18,811 nt of DNA, taken from Planctomycetota bacterium (GTDB lineage: Bacteria; Planctomycetota; Phycisphaerae; FEN-1346). Of the stretch, positions 1 to 6,405 are shown in pieces. The stretch is taken from NCBI GenBank assembly GCA_026386995.1, contig JAPLMO010000294.1, forward strand, positions 1 to 18,811, read 5' to 3'. The notes below the pieces were generated by a model that did not search any database, was not told the origin of the DNA, and saw only the letters and a program-made list of their open reading frames with translations. The position numbers and the translations under genes are program-made. Every line of letters begins with the position of its first letter. The stretch's first letter is position 1.

Positions 1-584
1 AGGATCGCCCCGCGGACGTTCCTGGCCGCCAGGACGGCCGCGATCGCCACTCCGGCCAGCACGACCAGGGCCACCGGGCTCCGCAGGTCCCCGAGGCGAA
101 CAAGCATCGCCGGGTGGTTCTGGACCAGACCACCGTACTGAAGGCCCACGAACGCGATCAGCAGGCCGATGCCCACGGCGATGGCGTACTTCAGACCGTC
201 CGGCACGGCCGTCATGACCGCCTCGCGCAGCCCGAAAATGCTGACGGCGACGAAAAACGCCCCTGCCAGAAAGTTCGCAAAAAGCGCCTCTTGCCACGAG
301 AAACCCATCCCCAGGGGCACGAGACCGCATACCGTAAAGGCGAAGAAGAAGTTGTGCCCCATCGCCGGCGCAAGCGCGATCGGGTAGTTGGCCAGTAGCG
401 CCATCAGAAAGCACGCGATGGCCGAGGCCACGCACGTGGCGACGAAAACGTCGTTGGCCGGCATCCCGGTGGCCGCCAGCACCGCCGGCTGCACAAAAAG
501 AATGTAGGAAAGCGTCAGGTAGGTGACCAAGCCCCCGCGGACCTCGGTCCAGAGGCTTGTGCCGCGCTCTCGAAGTTGGAACAT
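1..584 (-). CDS. AzgA-like purine (NCS2-type) permease, 3' part outside window
   Basis: The frame is open from the ATG at 584 to the window edge and gives 194 residues of a polytopic membrane protein. It begins MFQLRERGTSLWTEVRGG, followed by a hydrophobic segment (TYLTLSYILFVQPAVLAATG) and the stretch LLANYPIALAPAMGHNFFFA. These match the AzgA branch of nucleobase transporters, whose members import adenine, guanine or hypoxanthine by proton symport. Family members are about 430-500 aa, so less than half is seen. The start is fixed by the usual AzgA N-terminus (short cytoplasmic leader, then TEV-G-TT-LT); the SD is weak (GGGGGCAG). The gene lies downstream of the ferredoxin on the same strand with a twin-hairpin repeat between them. 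No purine riboswitch is visible upstream. Substrate is inferred from family only. Confidence 0.85.
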   Translation of the reverse strand, partial: MFQLRERGTSLWTEVRGGLVTYLTLSYILFVQPAVLAATGMPANDVFVATCVASAIACFLMALLANYPIALAPAMGHNFFFAFTVCGLVPLGMGFSWQEALFANFLAGAFFVAVSIFGLREAVMTAVPDGLKYAIAVGIGLLIAFVGLQYGGLVQNHPAMLVRLGDLRSPVALVVLAGVAIAAVLAARNVRGAI

Positions 585-619
585 CTTCGCTGCCCCCGGC
601 AAGTGCGGCTAACACGACA

Positions 620-738
620 GCGCAACTTAAACCTTTGCGCGGTGGGTCTCCGGACCCACCGCGCAAGAGAGACGCAGCCACAGGCCCGGAAACGAGTCAT
701 GCGCGGCGGGTCAGGAGACCCGCCGCGCAAAGTTGCGC
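620..738. repeat. Twin-hairpin palindromic element (BIME-like)
   Basis: Two GC-rich hairpins sit in inverted orientation. 635-666 is a perfect 14-bp stem with a 4-nt loop (arm TTGCGCGGTGGGTC). 701-728 is a perfect 12-bp stem with a 4-nt loop (arm GCGCGGCGGGTC). An outer inverted pair GCGCAACTT (620-628) / AAGTTGCGC (730-738) encloses both. The element ends inside the ferredoxin stop codon (738-740). There is no T-tract, so a simple intrinsic terminator is unlikely. The GCGCGGCGGGTC arm recurs at 4552-4701. Confidence 0.8.
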
Positions 739-929
739 TACTCTTCTTCGATGATAATCGCCCCGGTGGGGCAGGCGTCGCAGGCCTCCCTCACCTTGTC
801 CTGAAGTTCGGGGGGAATCTCCTTTATGAGGACGGTCGAAACGTCGTCGCGGATCTCGAAAACTTCCGGGCAAACTTCCGCGCAGGGACCGCAGCCCGTG
901 CACAGTTCAGGGTCAACGCGCACCTTCAT
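738..929 (-). CDS. Single-cluster [4Fe-4S] ferredoxin
   Basis: A 63-residue low-potential electron carrier of the monocluster type seen in Thermotoga maritima and Desulfovibrio. The N-terminus MKVRVDPELCTGCGPC and the C-terminal CPTGAI are typical. C10, C13, C16 and C53 are the expected cluster ligands. C20 and C50 are extra cysteines at positions that can form a disulfide or, in relatives, hold a second cluster; the second CxxCxxC set needed for two clusters is absent. The start has a strong SD (GAGGAGGTGATTC-ATG). A promoter at 1009-1037 serves it, and the stop codon is the edge of the palindromic element at 620-738. Partner enzymes are not evident here; the Fe-S oxidoreductase at 11188-14091 is not adjacent. 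Confidence 0.93.
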   Translation of the reverse strand: MKVRVDPELCTGCGPCAEVCPEVFEIRDDVSTVLIKEIPPELQDKVREACDACPTGAIIIEEE

Positions 930-1008
930 GAATCACCTCCTCGCTTGCACGACCGCCCCGCAGATTCAGCGCGGTGACTGGCGGCCGCCGGCCCGTTTCT
1001 CAGGCGGC

Positions 1009-1037
1009 ATTGTACCAGTCGACAAAGGCCCTGTCGA
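1009..1037 (-). promoter_or_regulatory. Sigma-70-type promoter of the ferredoxin gene
   Basis: On the minus strand: -35 TCGACA (1037-1032), a 17-nt spacer, and -10 TACAAT (1014-1009) preceded by TGG, an extended -10. The predicted start near 1002 gives a leader of about 70 nt. It lies just downstream of the terminator of the ArsR transcript, so the two genes are separate units. Confidence 0.6.
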
Positions 1038-1054
1038 TAGTCCCCCGTCGACAC

Positions 1055-1085
1055 AAAAAAAGAGGGGCGGCCTTTCGGCCGCCCC
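1055..1085 (-). terminator. Intrinsic terminator for the ArsR transcript
   Basis: A perfect 9-bp stem GGGGCGGCC / GGCCGCCCC (1064-1072 with 1077-1085) with a 4-nt loop is followed on the minus strand by CTC and seven T (1061-1055). It lies about 160 nt beyond the ArsR stop. The intervening stretch (1086-1248) holds no supported gene and would be a long 3' UTR, or an unrecognised small RNA ending at this terminator. Confidence 0.88.
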
Positions 1086-1248
1086 TGCATTCCTTGGCAT
1101 CCTACTTCGACCTGCATTGTTAACTTACAGTCTTCTCCCATGCCGCACTCGGGGATGTGTTGTCACAGATGTGGCGCCTGCGGCAACAGATTCAAACCAG
1201 GCATAGGGACCCATCCGCCGAACGGTTCCGACGCATTCGGGCCGAACC

Positions 1249-1536
1249 TTACGCCTTCGGCGTCAGTTGGGAGATGCCGACCGCCAGATCTTTCATGCTG
1301 TCGACATCGGTCACGTACACCACCGACTTGCCCTTGCGAGTGCCGATGACAAGCCGGCCCATGCGCAGCAGACCCAGGTGATGGCTGATCGTGGGCTGCT
1401 TCAGGCCCAGGCCCTTGCACAGCGCTGTGACGTTCTTCGGGCCGCTCGTCAGCAACTTCAGAATCCCCAGCCGCGTGGCATCCGAGAGCAATGAGAAGCC
1501 GCGAGCCAGTTCCAGCAAATCCACTTTCTTCGCCAT
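1249..1536 (-). CDS. ArsR/SmtB-family winged-helix regulator
   Basis: A 95-residue DNA-binding protein. LSDATRLGILKLLTSG (about 17-32) is the conserved first helices. The HTH recognition segment LKQPTISHHLGLLR is at about 45-58, and the wing IGTRKGKSVVYV follows at about 64-75. Most family members are dimeric repressors. The only cysteine is C40 in TALCKGLG, so the CxC metal site of arsenic/cadmium sensors (ELCVCDL in ArsR) is missing, and no His/Asp-rich C-terminal helix site is obvious. It may therefore answer to a non-metal signal. The ATG at 1536 follows AAAGGTAGGT. No resistance or transport gene adjoins it, so its target is unknown and autoregulation is a guess. Confidence 0.9.
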   Translation of the reverse strand: MAKKVDLLELARGFSLLSDATRLGILKLLTSGPKNVTALCKGLGLKQPTISHHLGLLRMGRLVIGTRKGKSVVYVTDVDSMKDLAVGISQLTPKA

Positions 1537-2080
1537 TGATACTACCTACCTTTCATTAGCCCCCCTGGATTTAACATCGTACGAGGCTGCAACCCTGACT
1601 GCGAGCCGTCGTCCCCGGCGGGGTATACCGGAGGCGCCGGTGCCTTTTCTGCCCCATGCGCAAGCTTCTAGTGTAGCAGAAGGCCCATCAAGTGCAAGCA
1701 GAAATATTGCTGCAAGGGCTTCACTGGCTAACACATTGTGGCATCATGGATGATTGCCGGAGGGGGCGGAGGCAACTCGCCAGGCCAGACCTTGCCGCCG
1801 CAGGTGCAGACCGCTATGGCAGCGACCGAGAGGACCTCTTCCCGTGCTGTACATGACAGGCCCTTGGCATGGTCTGTCGCAGCACGTCTCCGCACCTGCC
1901 GCAGCAACGCACAATCATGGTCCGCTCTACGTGTAGTGCGTCATTCAGATTGCACGTGCTCCAAGACGCAGGGTGCCACGGCTGCGCTGTTTGCAGCCGT
2001 GCTTTGCGTCGAACGGCGGCACGGTTGCTGAACGGCGCAACCGTGGCACCCTGCCGCAGCAACGCACAATCTTGTCCGCT
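1537..2080. other. Gene-free spacer between ArsR and helicase genes
   Basis: No open frame here has a start site, family signature or codon pattern that supports a gene. The stretch holds a small inverted pair (GCCTTTTCTGC near 1638 with GCAGAAGGC near 1676) and a 34-35-bp direct repeat flanking a palindromic element, listed separately. Confidence 0.6.
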
Positions 2081-2083
2081 CTA
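1895..2083. repeat. 34-35 bp direct repeat bracketing a palindromic element
   Basis: 1895-1929 and 2050-2083 share CCTGCCGCAGCAACGCACAA and then TC(A/T)TG(G)TCCGCTCTA, differing by one substitution and one base of length. The second copy begins at the last bases of the palindrome at 1971-2051 and runs into the Arg-codon end of the helicase gene. The repeats could be a duplicated host sequence produced with insertion of the element, or part of a larger composite repeat. Confidence 0.75.
1971..2051. repeat. CACGGCTG-family twin-hairpin repeat, copy 1 (diverged)
   Basis: An imperfect inverted repeat whose outer ends are GGGTGCCACGG and CCGTGGCACCC. Its left arm (1971-2001) differs by one base in 31 from the left arm of the copy at 15325-15355. 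The right arm has several substitutions (CACGGTTGCG-type), so this copy is older or less constrained. Each arm can fold by itself as CACGGCTGC / GCAGCCGTG. Confidence 0.8.
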
Positions 2084-3610
2084 GCGACGGCGCCGCCTGC
2101 GGCGACGGCCTCCCTGCCCCTGGGCGCCCTGCGGCTGATTTCCGCCCGAATGCCCGCCAGAAACCCCGGCCACTGCATGCTCCAGCCTGGCTGCGTGGCC
2201 GTGCGACCCGTGCCCGTGGGACAGCGGATGCCCGGCATCGCCTCCGCCGGACCCCTTCACAGCGTTTGCGGCGTGTGACGGCTTTGTCGCGTGCACCTCG
2301 CGACCGTGCTGCGAGTGAGACCGCGGATGGCCGTCGTGGCTGGTCGCCGACCCGGTCGCGTGGCCGCGCGCCCCGTGGGGCCGGTGGGTTCCTCCGTGAT
2401 GCTCGCCCGACCTCCCGCCATACCCCTGACCATGCCCGTGCGGCGAGTGGGACCGCGGATGGGCCGTGTGGTCGGCCGCCGGGATGCCCTCGGGCGGCGG
2501 CGTCAGCGTGTACTTGCGTCCGACGAGTTTCTCCAGGTCCCTCAGCATCGCCCGGTCGGCGCCCGTGACGAAACTCGTGGCCTTGCCTGTCGCCTCCACG
2601 CGGGCCGTGCGGCCGATGCGGTGGACATAATCCTCCGGCGACCGCGGAAAATCGTAGTTGATGACGTGCTCGATGTCGTCCACGTCCAGGCCGCGCGCCG
2701 CGATGTCCGTGGCGATCATGATGCGGTACCGCCCTTCGCGGAATCCCGCCATGGCCTCGTCGCGCTGTTTCTGCTCGCGGTCGCCGTGCAGGCGGGCGAC
2801 GTTGTACTGCCGGTCGCAGACGCGCCGGGCCAGCCGGTCCACGCCGCGCTTCGTCCGGGTGAAGACGAGCACCCGGCCGGTCTCCTTCTTTAGAAGGTGC
2901 AACAAGAGCGGCACTTTCTGGGTCTCGTGGACCTCGAACAACTTCTGCTCCGCCCGCTCGACCGGCCGCGACGCCAGGCCGATCTGGACCTTGATCGGGT
3001 CGCGCATGCTCTTGCGGGCGATCTGCTCGACGTCGGCCGGCATCGTCGCCGTGAACATCAGCGTCTGGCGCACGACCGGCAGATGCGAGATGATCCGGCG
3101 AATCTGCGGAATGAACCCCATGTCGTGCATGCGGTCGGCCTCGTCCACGACGAAGATCTCGACCTCCTTCAGCGACACGGTCTTCTGTTCCAGGTGGTCG
3201 TTCAGGCGGCCGGGCGTGGCCACGATGACGTTCGGCCATGAATGGAGGGCCTTCAGGTCCTTGTCGAACTTCACGCCGCCCACGAGGCTGGCGACGCGGA
3301 TGCCGCTGGATCGGCCGAGTTCGTGAAATACGCCGACGATCTGGTGGACCAACTCGCGCGTGGGCGCCAGGACCAGGGCCCCAAGTTCGGCACGCCTGGC
3401 CAGGCGCTGGATGATCGGCAGCGCGAAGGCGGCCGTCTTGCCGGTGCCCGTCTGGGCCAGGCCGATGATGTCCTTGCCTTCCAGCGCAGGCAGAAGGCAC
3501 TGCGCCTGGATGGGCATGGGTATCAGGTAGCCGGCGGCGGCAATGTCTTGGAGGAGGCTGTCCATGAACGGACAGTCGGTGAACTTCAATACAGCGTGGT
3601 GGGTAGTCAA
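2081..3610 (-). CDS. DEAD-box ATP-dependent RNA helicase (RhlE-like) with His-rich, poly-Arg tail
   Basis: An RNA-unwinding ATPase of about 509 residues. Motifs in order: Q-motif region (FTDCPFMDSL...PMPIQAQ), Walker A AQTGTGKT (about 52-59), PTRELVHQ, TPGR, DEAD (about 156-159), TAT (about 187), VLVFTRTK, ATDIAARGLD and HRIGRTAR (about 330-337). The core ends near 372. The remaining ~137 residues are low-complexity His/Gly/Ser with recurring HPRSHS-type units and end in eight arginines, likely a disordered RNA-binding tail. The TTG at 3610 is preferred because GGAAGG lies 9 nt before it and the Q motif follows; an ATG at 3565 is possible but would cut into the Q motif. Longer in-frame starts have no SD. 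The upstream leader and its promoter suggest cold- or structure-dependent control. Role in ribosome assembly or mRNA decay is inferred from the family. Confidence 0.93.
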   Translation of the reverse strand: MTTHHAVLKFTDCPFMDSLLQDIAAAGYLIPMPIQAQCLLPALEGKDIIGLAQTGTGKTAAFALPIIQRLARRAELGALVLAPTRELVHQIVGVFHELGRSSGIRVASLVGGVKFDKDLKALHSWPNVIVATPGRLNDHLEQKTVSLKEVEIFVVDEADRMHDMGFIPQIRRIISHLPVVRQTLMFTATMPADVEQIARKSMRDPIKVQIGLASRPVERAEQKLFEVHETQKVPLLLHLLKKETGRVLVFTRTKRGVDRLARRVCDRQYNVARLHGDREQKQRDEAMAGFREGRYRIMIATDIAARGLDVDDIEHVINYDFPRSPEDYVHRIGRTARVEATGKATSFVTGADRAMLRDLEKLVGRKYTLTPPPEGIPAADHTAHPRSHSPHGHGQGYGGRSGEHHGGTHRPHGARGHATGSATSHDGHPRSHSQHGREVHATKPSHAANAVKGSGGGDAGHPLSHGHGSHGHAARLEHAVAGVSGGHSGGNQPQGAQGQGGRRRRRRRR

Positions 3611-3968
3611 AACTAAATACCTTCCATCAAGGGTGCCTCGGGAGCCTGCGGCTCCGGGCGACCAGGGGCCGGCGCTCGCGACGGCGCCCCGCATGGGGCG
3701 GCTTCGTCGTTGGCTGCCGTTCGGGAACGTCCCCCGCCACTTGCGAGCGGCCCGTTCCCTTTGCGCCCCGCAGTCGTTTTCCCCGGGGCGCCCTTAACGT
3801 GAAGCATTCCGGCCGGCGCCCGGTCTATCGACCCCAGGCGCGGCCTGAAACAGTGCAGTGGAAGCAGTCAAAGGGAGTTGACGGCCAGGCGGAAAACAAT
3901 AAGCGGATCCGCGAGAGGTCAAACCTCCGGCCCTTCCATACAGCAAAACGCACTTCACCTAGCGAGTA
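3611..3968 (-). promoter_or_regulatory. Probable long structured 5' leader of the helicase mRNA
   Basis: About 350 nt lie between the best upstream promoter and the helicase start, with no supported gene. On the minus strand several stems are visible: GCGCCCCG with CGGGGCGC (near 3793-3763), GGGAAC with GTTCCC enclosing GCCGC/GTGGC (near 3755-3720), GCCCC/GGGGC (near 3702-3690) and GGAGCC/GGCTCC (near 3655-3640). Long folded leaders are known for cold-shock helicases such as csdA; that parallel is an inference, and no known riboswitch class was recognised. Confidence 0.35.
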
Positions 3969-3997
3969 AGTATATGCGAGAAAGGCGCGGAATGCAA
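3969..3997 (-). promoter_or_regulatory. Putative promoter reading toward the helicase
   Basis: Minus strand: TTGCAT (3997-3992), 17-nt spacer, TATACT (3974-3969). The -10 is a 5/6 match and the -35 keeps TTG. It would start RNA near 3962. Confidence 0.42.
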
Positions 3998-4166
3998 ATA
4001 GAATCGCCCCAACTCTGCAGGGCGTCAGAAACGAAGGTGACCCGCCGCGGCGGGTTTTCGCCCGTCGGCAGGCGCATGGGCACGCAACAGCGTGATCATG
4101 CCACCCCCCTGGGACTGAGCGGTTACGGAACGGGCCACCTAGTACTACAACGCCACTTGGTTCATT

Positions 4167-4547
4167 ATGCAACAGCGTAACGACGACAGTTTGACGCCGA
4201 GTTCACGCAACCGCCGCGCGGGAGCCATGCTCGGCGGCCTGTGGGAGTTCCCCGGCGGCAAACGCCGGCGCGGCGAGTCCGTCCAGAAGTGCATCCGCCG
4301 CGAACTCTTGGAAGAGTGCGCACTGCCAGTAACCGTCGGCGAGCACCTCATCGACGTGATGCACACCTACACGCGCCTCCGGGTGACCCTGCACGTGTAT
4401 CATTGCCGCGCTGGGGCGGGAAAGGTGAAACTCCTCGGCTGCGACGATGCGCGTTGGGTCCGGCCGCAGGACATCTCTCGCTATCCGCTGCCTGCGGCGG
4501 ACGTGAAAATCCTTGAAGCGTTGGGCGTTTCGCCACCCAGGCCCTGA
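4167..4547 (+). CDS. Nudix hydrolase, MutT/MutY C-domain-like; possibly N-terminally truncated
   Basis: 126 residues with the Nudix box at about 31-50: G-K-R-R-R-G-E then seven residues, RELLEE, with the usual final Gly replaced by Ala (EECAL). GGLWEFPGGK before it and the later pattern HTYTRLRVTLHVY, W-V and YPLPAADVKIL are characteristic of the 8-oxo-dGTP/MutT and MutY C-terminal group, so removal of oxidised nucleotides is the likely role. The first beta strand expected before the box (a VAAAVI-type segment) is missing. QQR at 2-4 resembles the end of that region but is followed by about 15 unusual residues. An in-frame TAG at 4139-4141 blocks extension and the ATG has no clear SD. It may be a decayed copy, or a real start may exist that I cannot see. 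A palindromic element begins 5 nt after its stop. Confidence 0.65.
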   Translation: MQQRNDDSLTPSSRNRRAGAMLGGLWEFPGGKRRRGESVQKCIRRELLEECALPVTVGEHLIDVMHTYTRLRVTLHVYHCRAGAGKVKLLGCDDARWVRPQDISRYPLPAADVKILEALGVSPPRP

Positions 4548-4551
4548 AAAC

Positions 4552-4701
4552 GCGCGGCGACTCAGGAGGGCCTGTTGCCGAATTGCCGTTCATGTAGGGT
4601 GGGTGCTCTGCACCCACCATTTTCACACGACAAAACGCCATTGGTGGGTGCAGAGCACCCACCCTACATATTGAGCAACAGGCCCGGGAGACCCGCCGCG
4701 C
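4552..4701. repeat. Composite palindromic element (one repeat apparently inside another)
   Basis: Three nested inverted pairs are present: outer GCGCGGCG (4552-4559) with CGCCGCGC (4694-4701); middle GGGCCTGTTGC (4568-4578) with its complement (4675-4685); inner arms from ATGTAGGGTGGGTGCTCTG (from 4592) with the matching arm ending near 4668. Each inner arm is itself a hairpin (GGTGGGTGC-TCT-GCACCCACC). The outermost flanks resemble the two halves of the hairpin at 701-728, as if a 118-bp unit (4568-4685) had entered such a palindrome. It lies between the convergent ends of the Nudix gene and the secreted-protein gene and could protect or end both transcripts. Confidence 0.8.
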
Positions 4702-4727
4702 AAATCAGCAACATTCACAAGGCCACA

Positions 4728-6056
4728 TTATTTCACGTTGAGCCAAGTCTCGGCCGTCTCTGTGACCTCGAACGGCCCGGCGTTAACCTCCACCTGGACG
4801 CGATATTTCCCCTTGAATCCTTCAGGTACTCGCCACGAGTACCGGCACGAGCCGCCTCAGCCAAACTCGGAGTTGCCCTCGGCGAGCACTTTGCCGGAGG
4901 CATCGAAGACCTTTACCTTCGGCGGCAGCGGCTGTTCCGTGCCCTTGCGCGGGGCGATGGAATACGTCTCGCCGGCCTTGCCGACGAGGACAAGGTTCAG
5001 GGTAGTCTGGCCCCCCTGCGATTGGGCGTCCACCTTCAGCGCCAGCGGCGGGCCGATCTGAATGGCCGTCGTCTCGCCGCCGCGGACCTCGAACTTCGCA
5101 AGCGAACCCACGTCACTGCCGATGAGCGTCCACGTCTTGCCGTCCGCATCGGTCTTGGTGATCTGCAGGTTCTGGCAGGCATACCGGCCCTCGGGGACCT
5201 GCCACTTGCCGCTCGAACCGCTGAGGCTGTGCATGCCCGTGTCGGACATAAGCGTCATGATCGTCAGGGAAGCCGCCGTGCCGATGTCGAGCGTCCCCGT
5301 TTTCGGCTCATACTTCTCGAACTTGATGGACGAGCCGTCCGGGGCAACTTCGACAAGGTAATACTTGCCCTTGACGCAGACCGCCTTCGAGAGCGGCATG
5401 ATCTCTCCGGAGCCGATGTCGCCGCGCAACTTGCCGTCCTGGTTGGAGTCGATGGCAATCGCGTCGGCCCGCCACAAAGGCTGGCTCGTGCCGTCCTTGC
5501 CGAACGCACGCTCGTAACGGCCGTCCAGGTTTTTGTCGAGGACGGCGACGCGGTAGGTCTGGCCGTCCAGTATTGCCGCACCCCCCATGTAGCCTGCCGC
5601 GCGGCCGCCCAGGATTTGGTTATTGCCGATGCTGACGAACAGGACCTTGGCGGTGATCGCCTTCTTCTCATCGCCGAGAGGCACGTCGATCGGCCCATAG
5701 GTGCATTGGCTGCCACTCGCCTTCCCGACGAGCGGCGCGACGGACGAGAAGTCGCCCGTGCCGGCCACGTCCACATATAGTTTCGGCGGCGAGACGGCGT
5801 CGAGCGCGGCCCAGACTGGCTTTCCGCCGACCAAAATCCTGAAGTACCGGACCTTGTCCGACAGCCCCTCCGGCAGTGGCTTGTTTGGCGACGGCCGAAT
5901 GGTCATGCCCCCGCTGTAACTGATGCCCGAACTCGTCAGCGGATCGTTTTCCTCCGCCAGCACATATTTGAGCGGAAACTCCCCCTGCGCCCGAACCGCC
6001 GAAGTGCCGGCCGCCAGGAACGCCGCGGCCACAACGACCATCAGCAATGACCTCAT
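4728..6056 (-). CDS. Secreted beta-rich protein with in-frame TGA: candidate selenoprotein
   Basis: From ATG 6056 (SD AAGGAG, 9 nt) the frame runs 399 codons to TGA at 4859-4857, then stays open for 42 coherent codons to TAA at 4730-4728, giving 442 residues if TGA is read as residue 400. A signal peptide is clear (MRSLLMVVVAAAFLAAG..., likely cut after VRA). Two DxNxDG calcium-type loops (DKNLDG about 174-179, DSNQDG about 203-208) and a C-terminal Ig-like strand pattern (KVKVFDASGKVLAEG) follow. The extension reads -GGSCRYSWRVPEGFKGKYR- and then VQVEVNAGPFEV, which completes the sandwich with a plausible motif U-G-G-S-C (U400, C404). A stem-loop right after the TGA fits a bacterial SECIS. 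Alternatives are a nonsense mutation, readthrough, or a normal stop at 4857. Family function is unknown. If TGA is a normal stop, the CDS is 4857..6056. The neighbour is divergent and also secreted. Confidence 0.7.
4825..4859 (-). promoter_or_regulatory. SECIS-like stem-loop after an in-frame TGA
   Basis: Minus strand: TGA (4859-4857), 13 nt, then the perfect 8-bp stem GGTACTCG (4843-4836) / CGAGTACC (4832-4825) with the 3-nt loop TGG. Bacterial SECIS elements lie in the reading frame just after UGA, have a small apical loop with G among its first two bases and about 16-37 nt from UGA to the loop; here the loop is 21 nt away and its second base is G. The 3' stem uses CGA, GTA and CCT codons, which are uncommon in these GC-rich genes, suggesting selection for pairing. 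Confidence 0.55.
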
Positions 6057-6241
6057 CGCCCGTCTCCTTAACGGCCCGTGGTTGATTGCCCGCGACATAT
6101 CATGCCGCGCCCAACCTCGCGCTGCAACCGTTCCTTTGATGCATCTTGCGTCTTCACGGTTCCCGGATTCCCTGGCCATGTGCGGCAGCCACGCCTCCTT
6201 GAACTTGAAACCTGAAACTTGCAACTCCAGTTGGAACCGTC

Positions 6242-6270
6242 TTTACGTTTGGGCGTCCAAGAGATACACT
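6242..6270 (+). promoter_or_regulatory. Weak candidate promoter for the 6406 gene
   Basis: TTTACG (6242-6247), 17-nt spacer, TACACT (6265-6270); each hexamer matches four of six consensus bases. It would leave a leader of about 130 nt. The rest of the 350-nt divergent spacer shows only a degenerate GAACTTG/GAAACTTG run (6199-6225). Confidence 0.25.
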
Positions 6271-6405
6271 GTTGCAGCCTCATCGACTCCGTGCGGCCGC
6301 AGGGGCCGGGTCCGCCCAGTCGGTCATACCTTATCGGGTTTTATTCTGAGGGCGGGCGCCGGCCGAACGTCGCGCTGTGCGGAAATGATACGGGAGAAAC
6401 TCACG

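Noticed and set aside
620..740. Intrinsic terminator after the ferredoxin gene
   Set aside because: Stems are strong but no T-tract follows on either strand.
1086..1248. Small gene or small RNA between ArsR and its terminator
   Set aside because: A short frame (from about 1141 on the minus strand) runs into the terminator and has no SD; an RNA is possible but nothing identifies it.
1738..2062. Small overlapping frames across the palindromic repeat
   Set aside because: Cys- and Arg-rich reading of repeat DNA, no consistent start site.
1941..3500. Second long minus-strand frame across the helicase gene
   Set aside because: It overlaps the helicase in another frame; the helicase frame has all motifs.
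3700..3800. c-di-GMP (GEMM) riboswitch before the helicase
   Set aside because: A GGGGCGCAAAG stretch looks partly similar, but the rest of the conserved core is not there.
3825..4172. 115-residue minus-strand frame in the spacer upstream of the helicase
   Set aside because: No SD or motif, and a promoter-like site lies inside it; better explained as leader and spacer.
4857..4859. Genome-wide reassignment of TGA to tryptophan
   Set aside because: Other genes in the window end at TGA at the expected place, and TGG is used for tryptophan.
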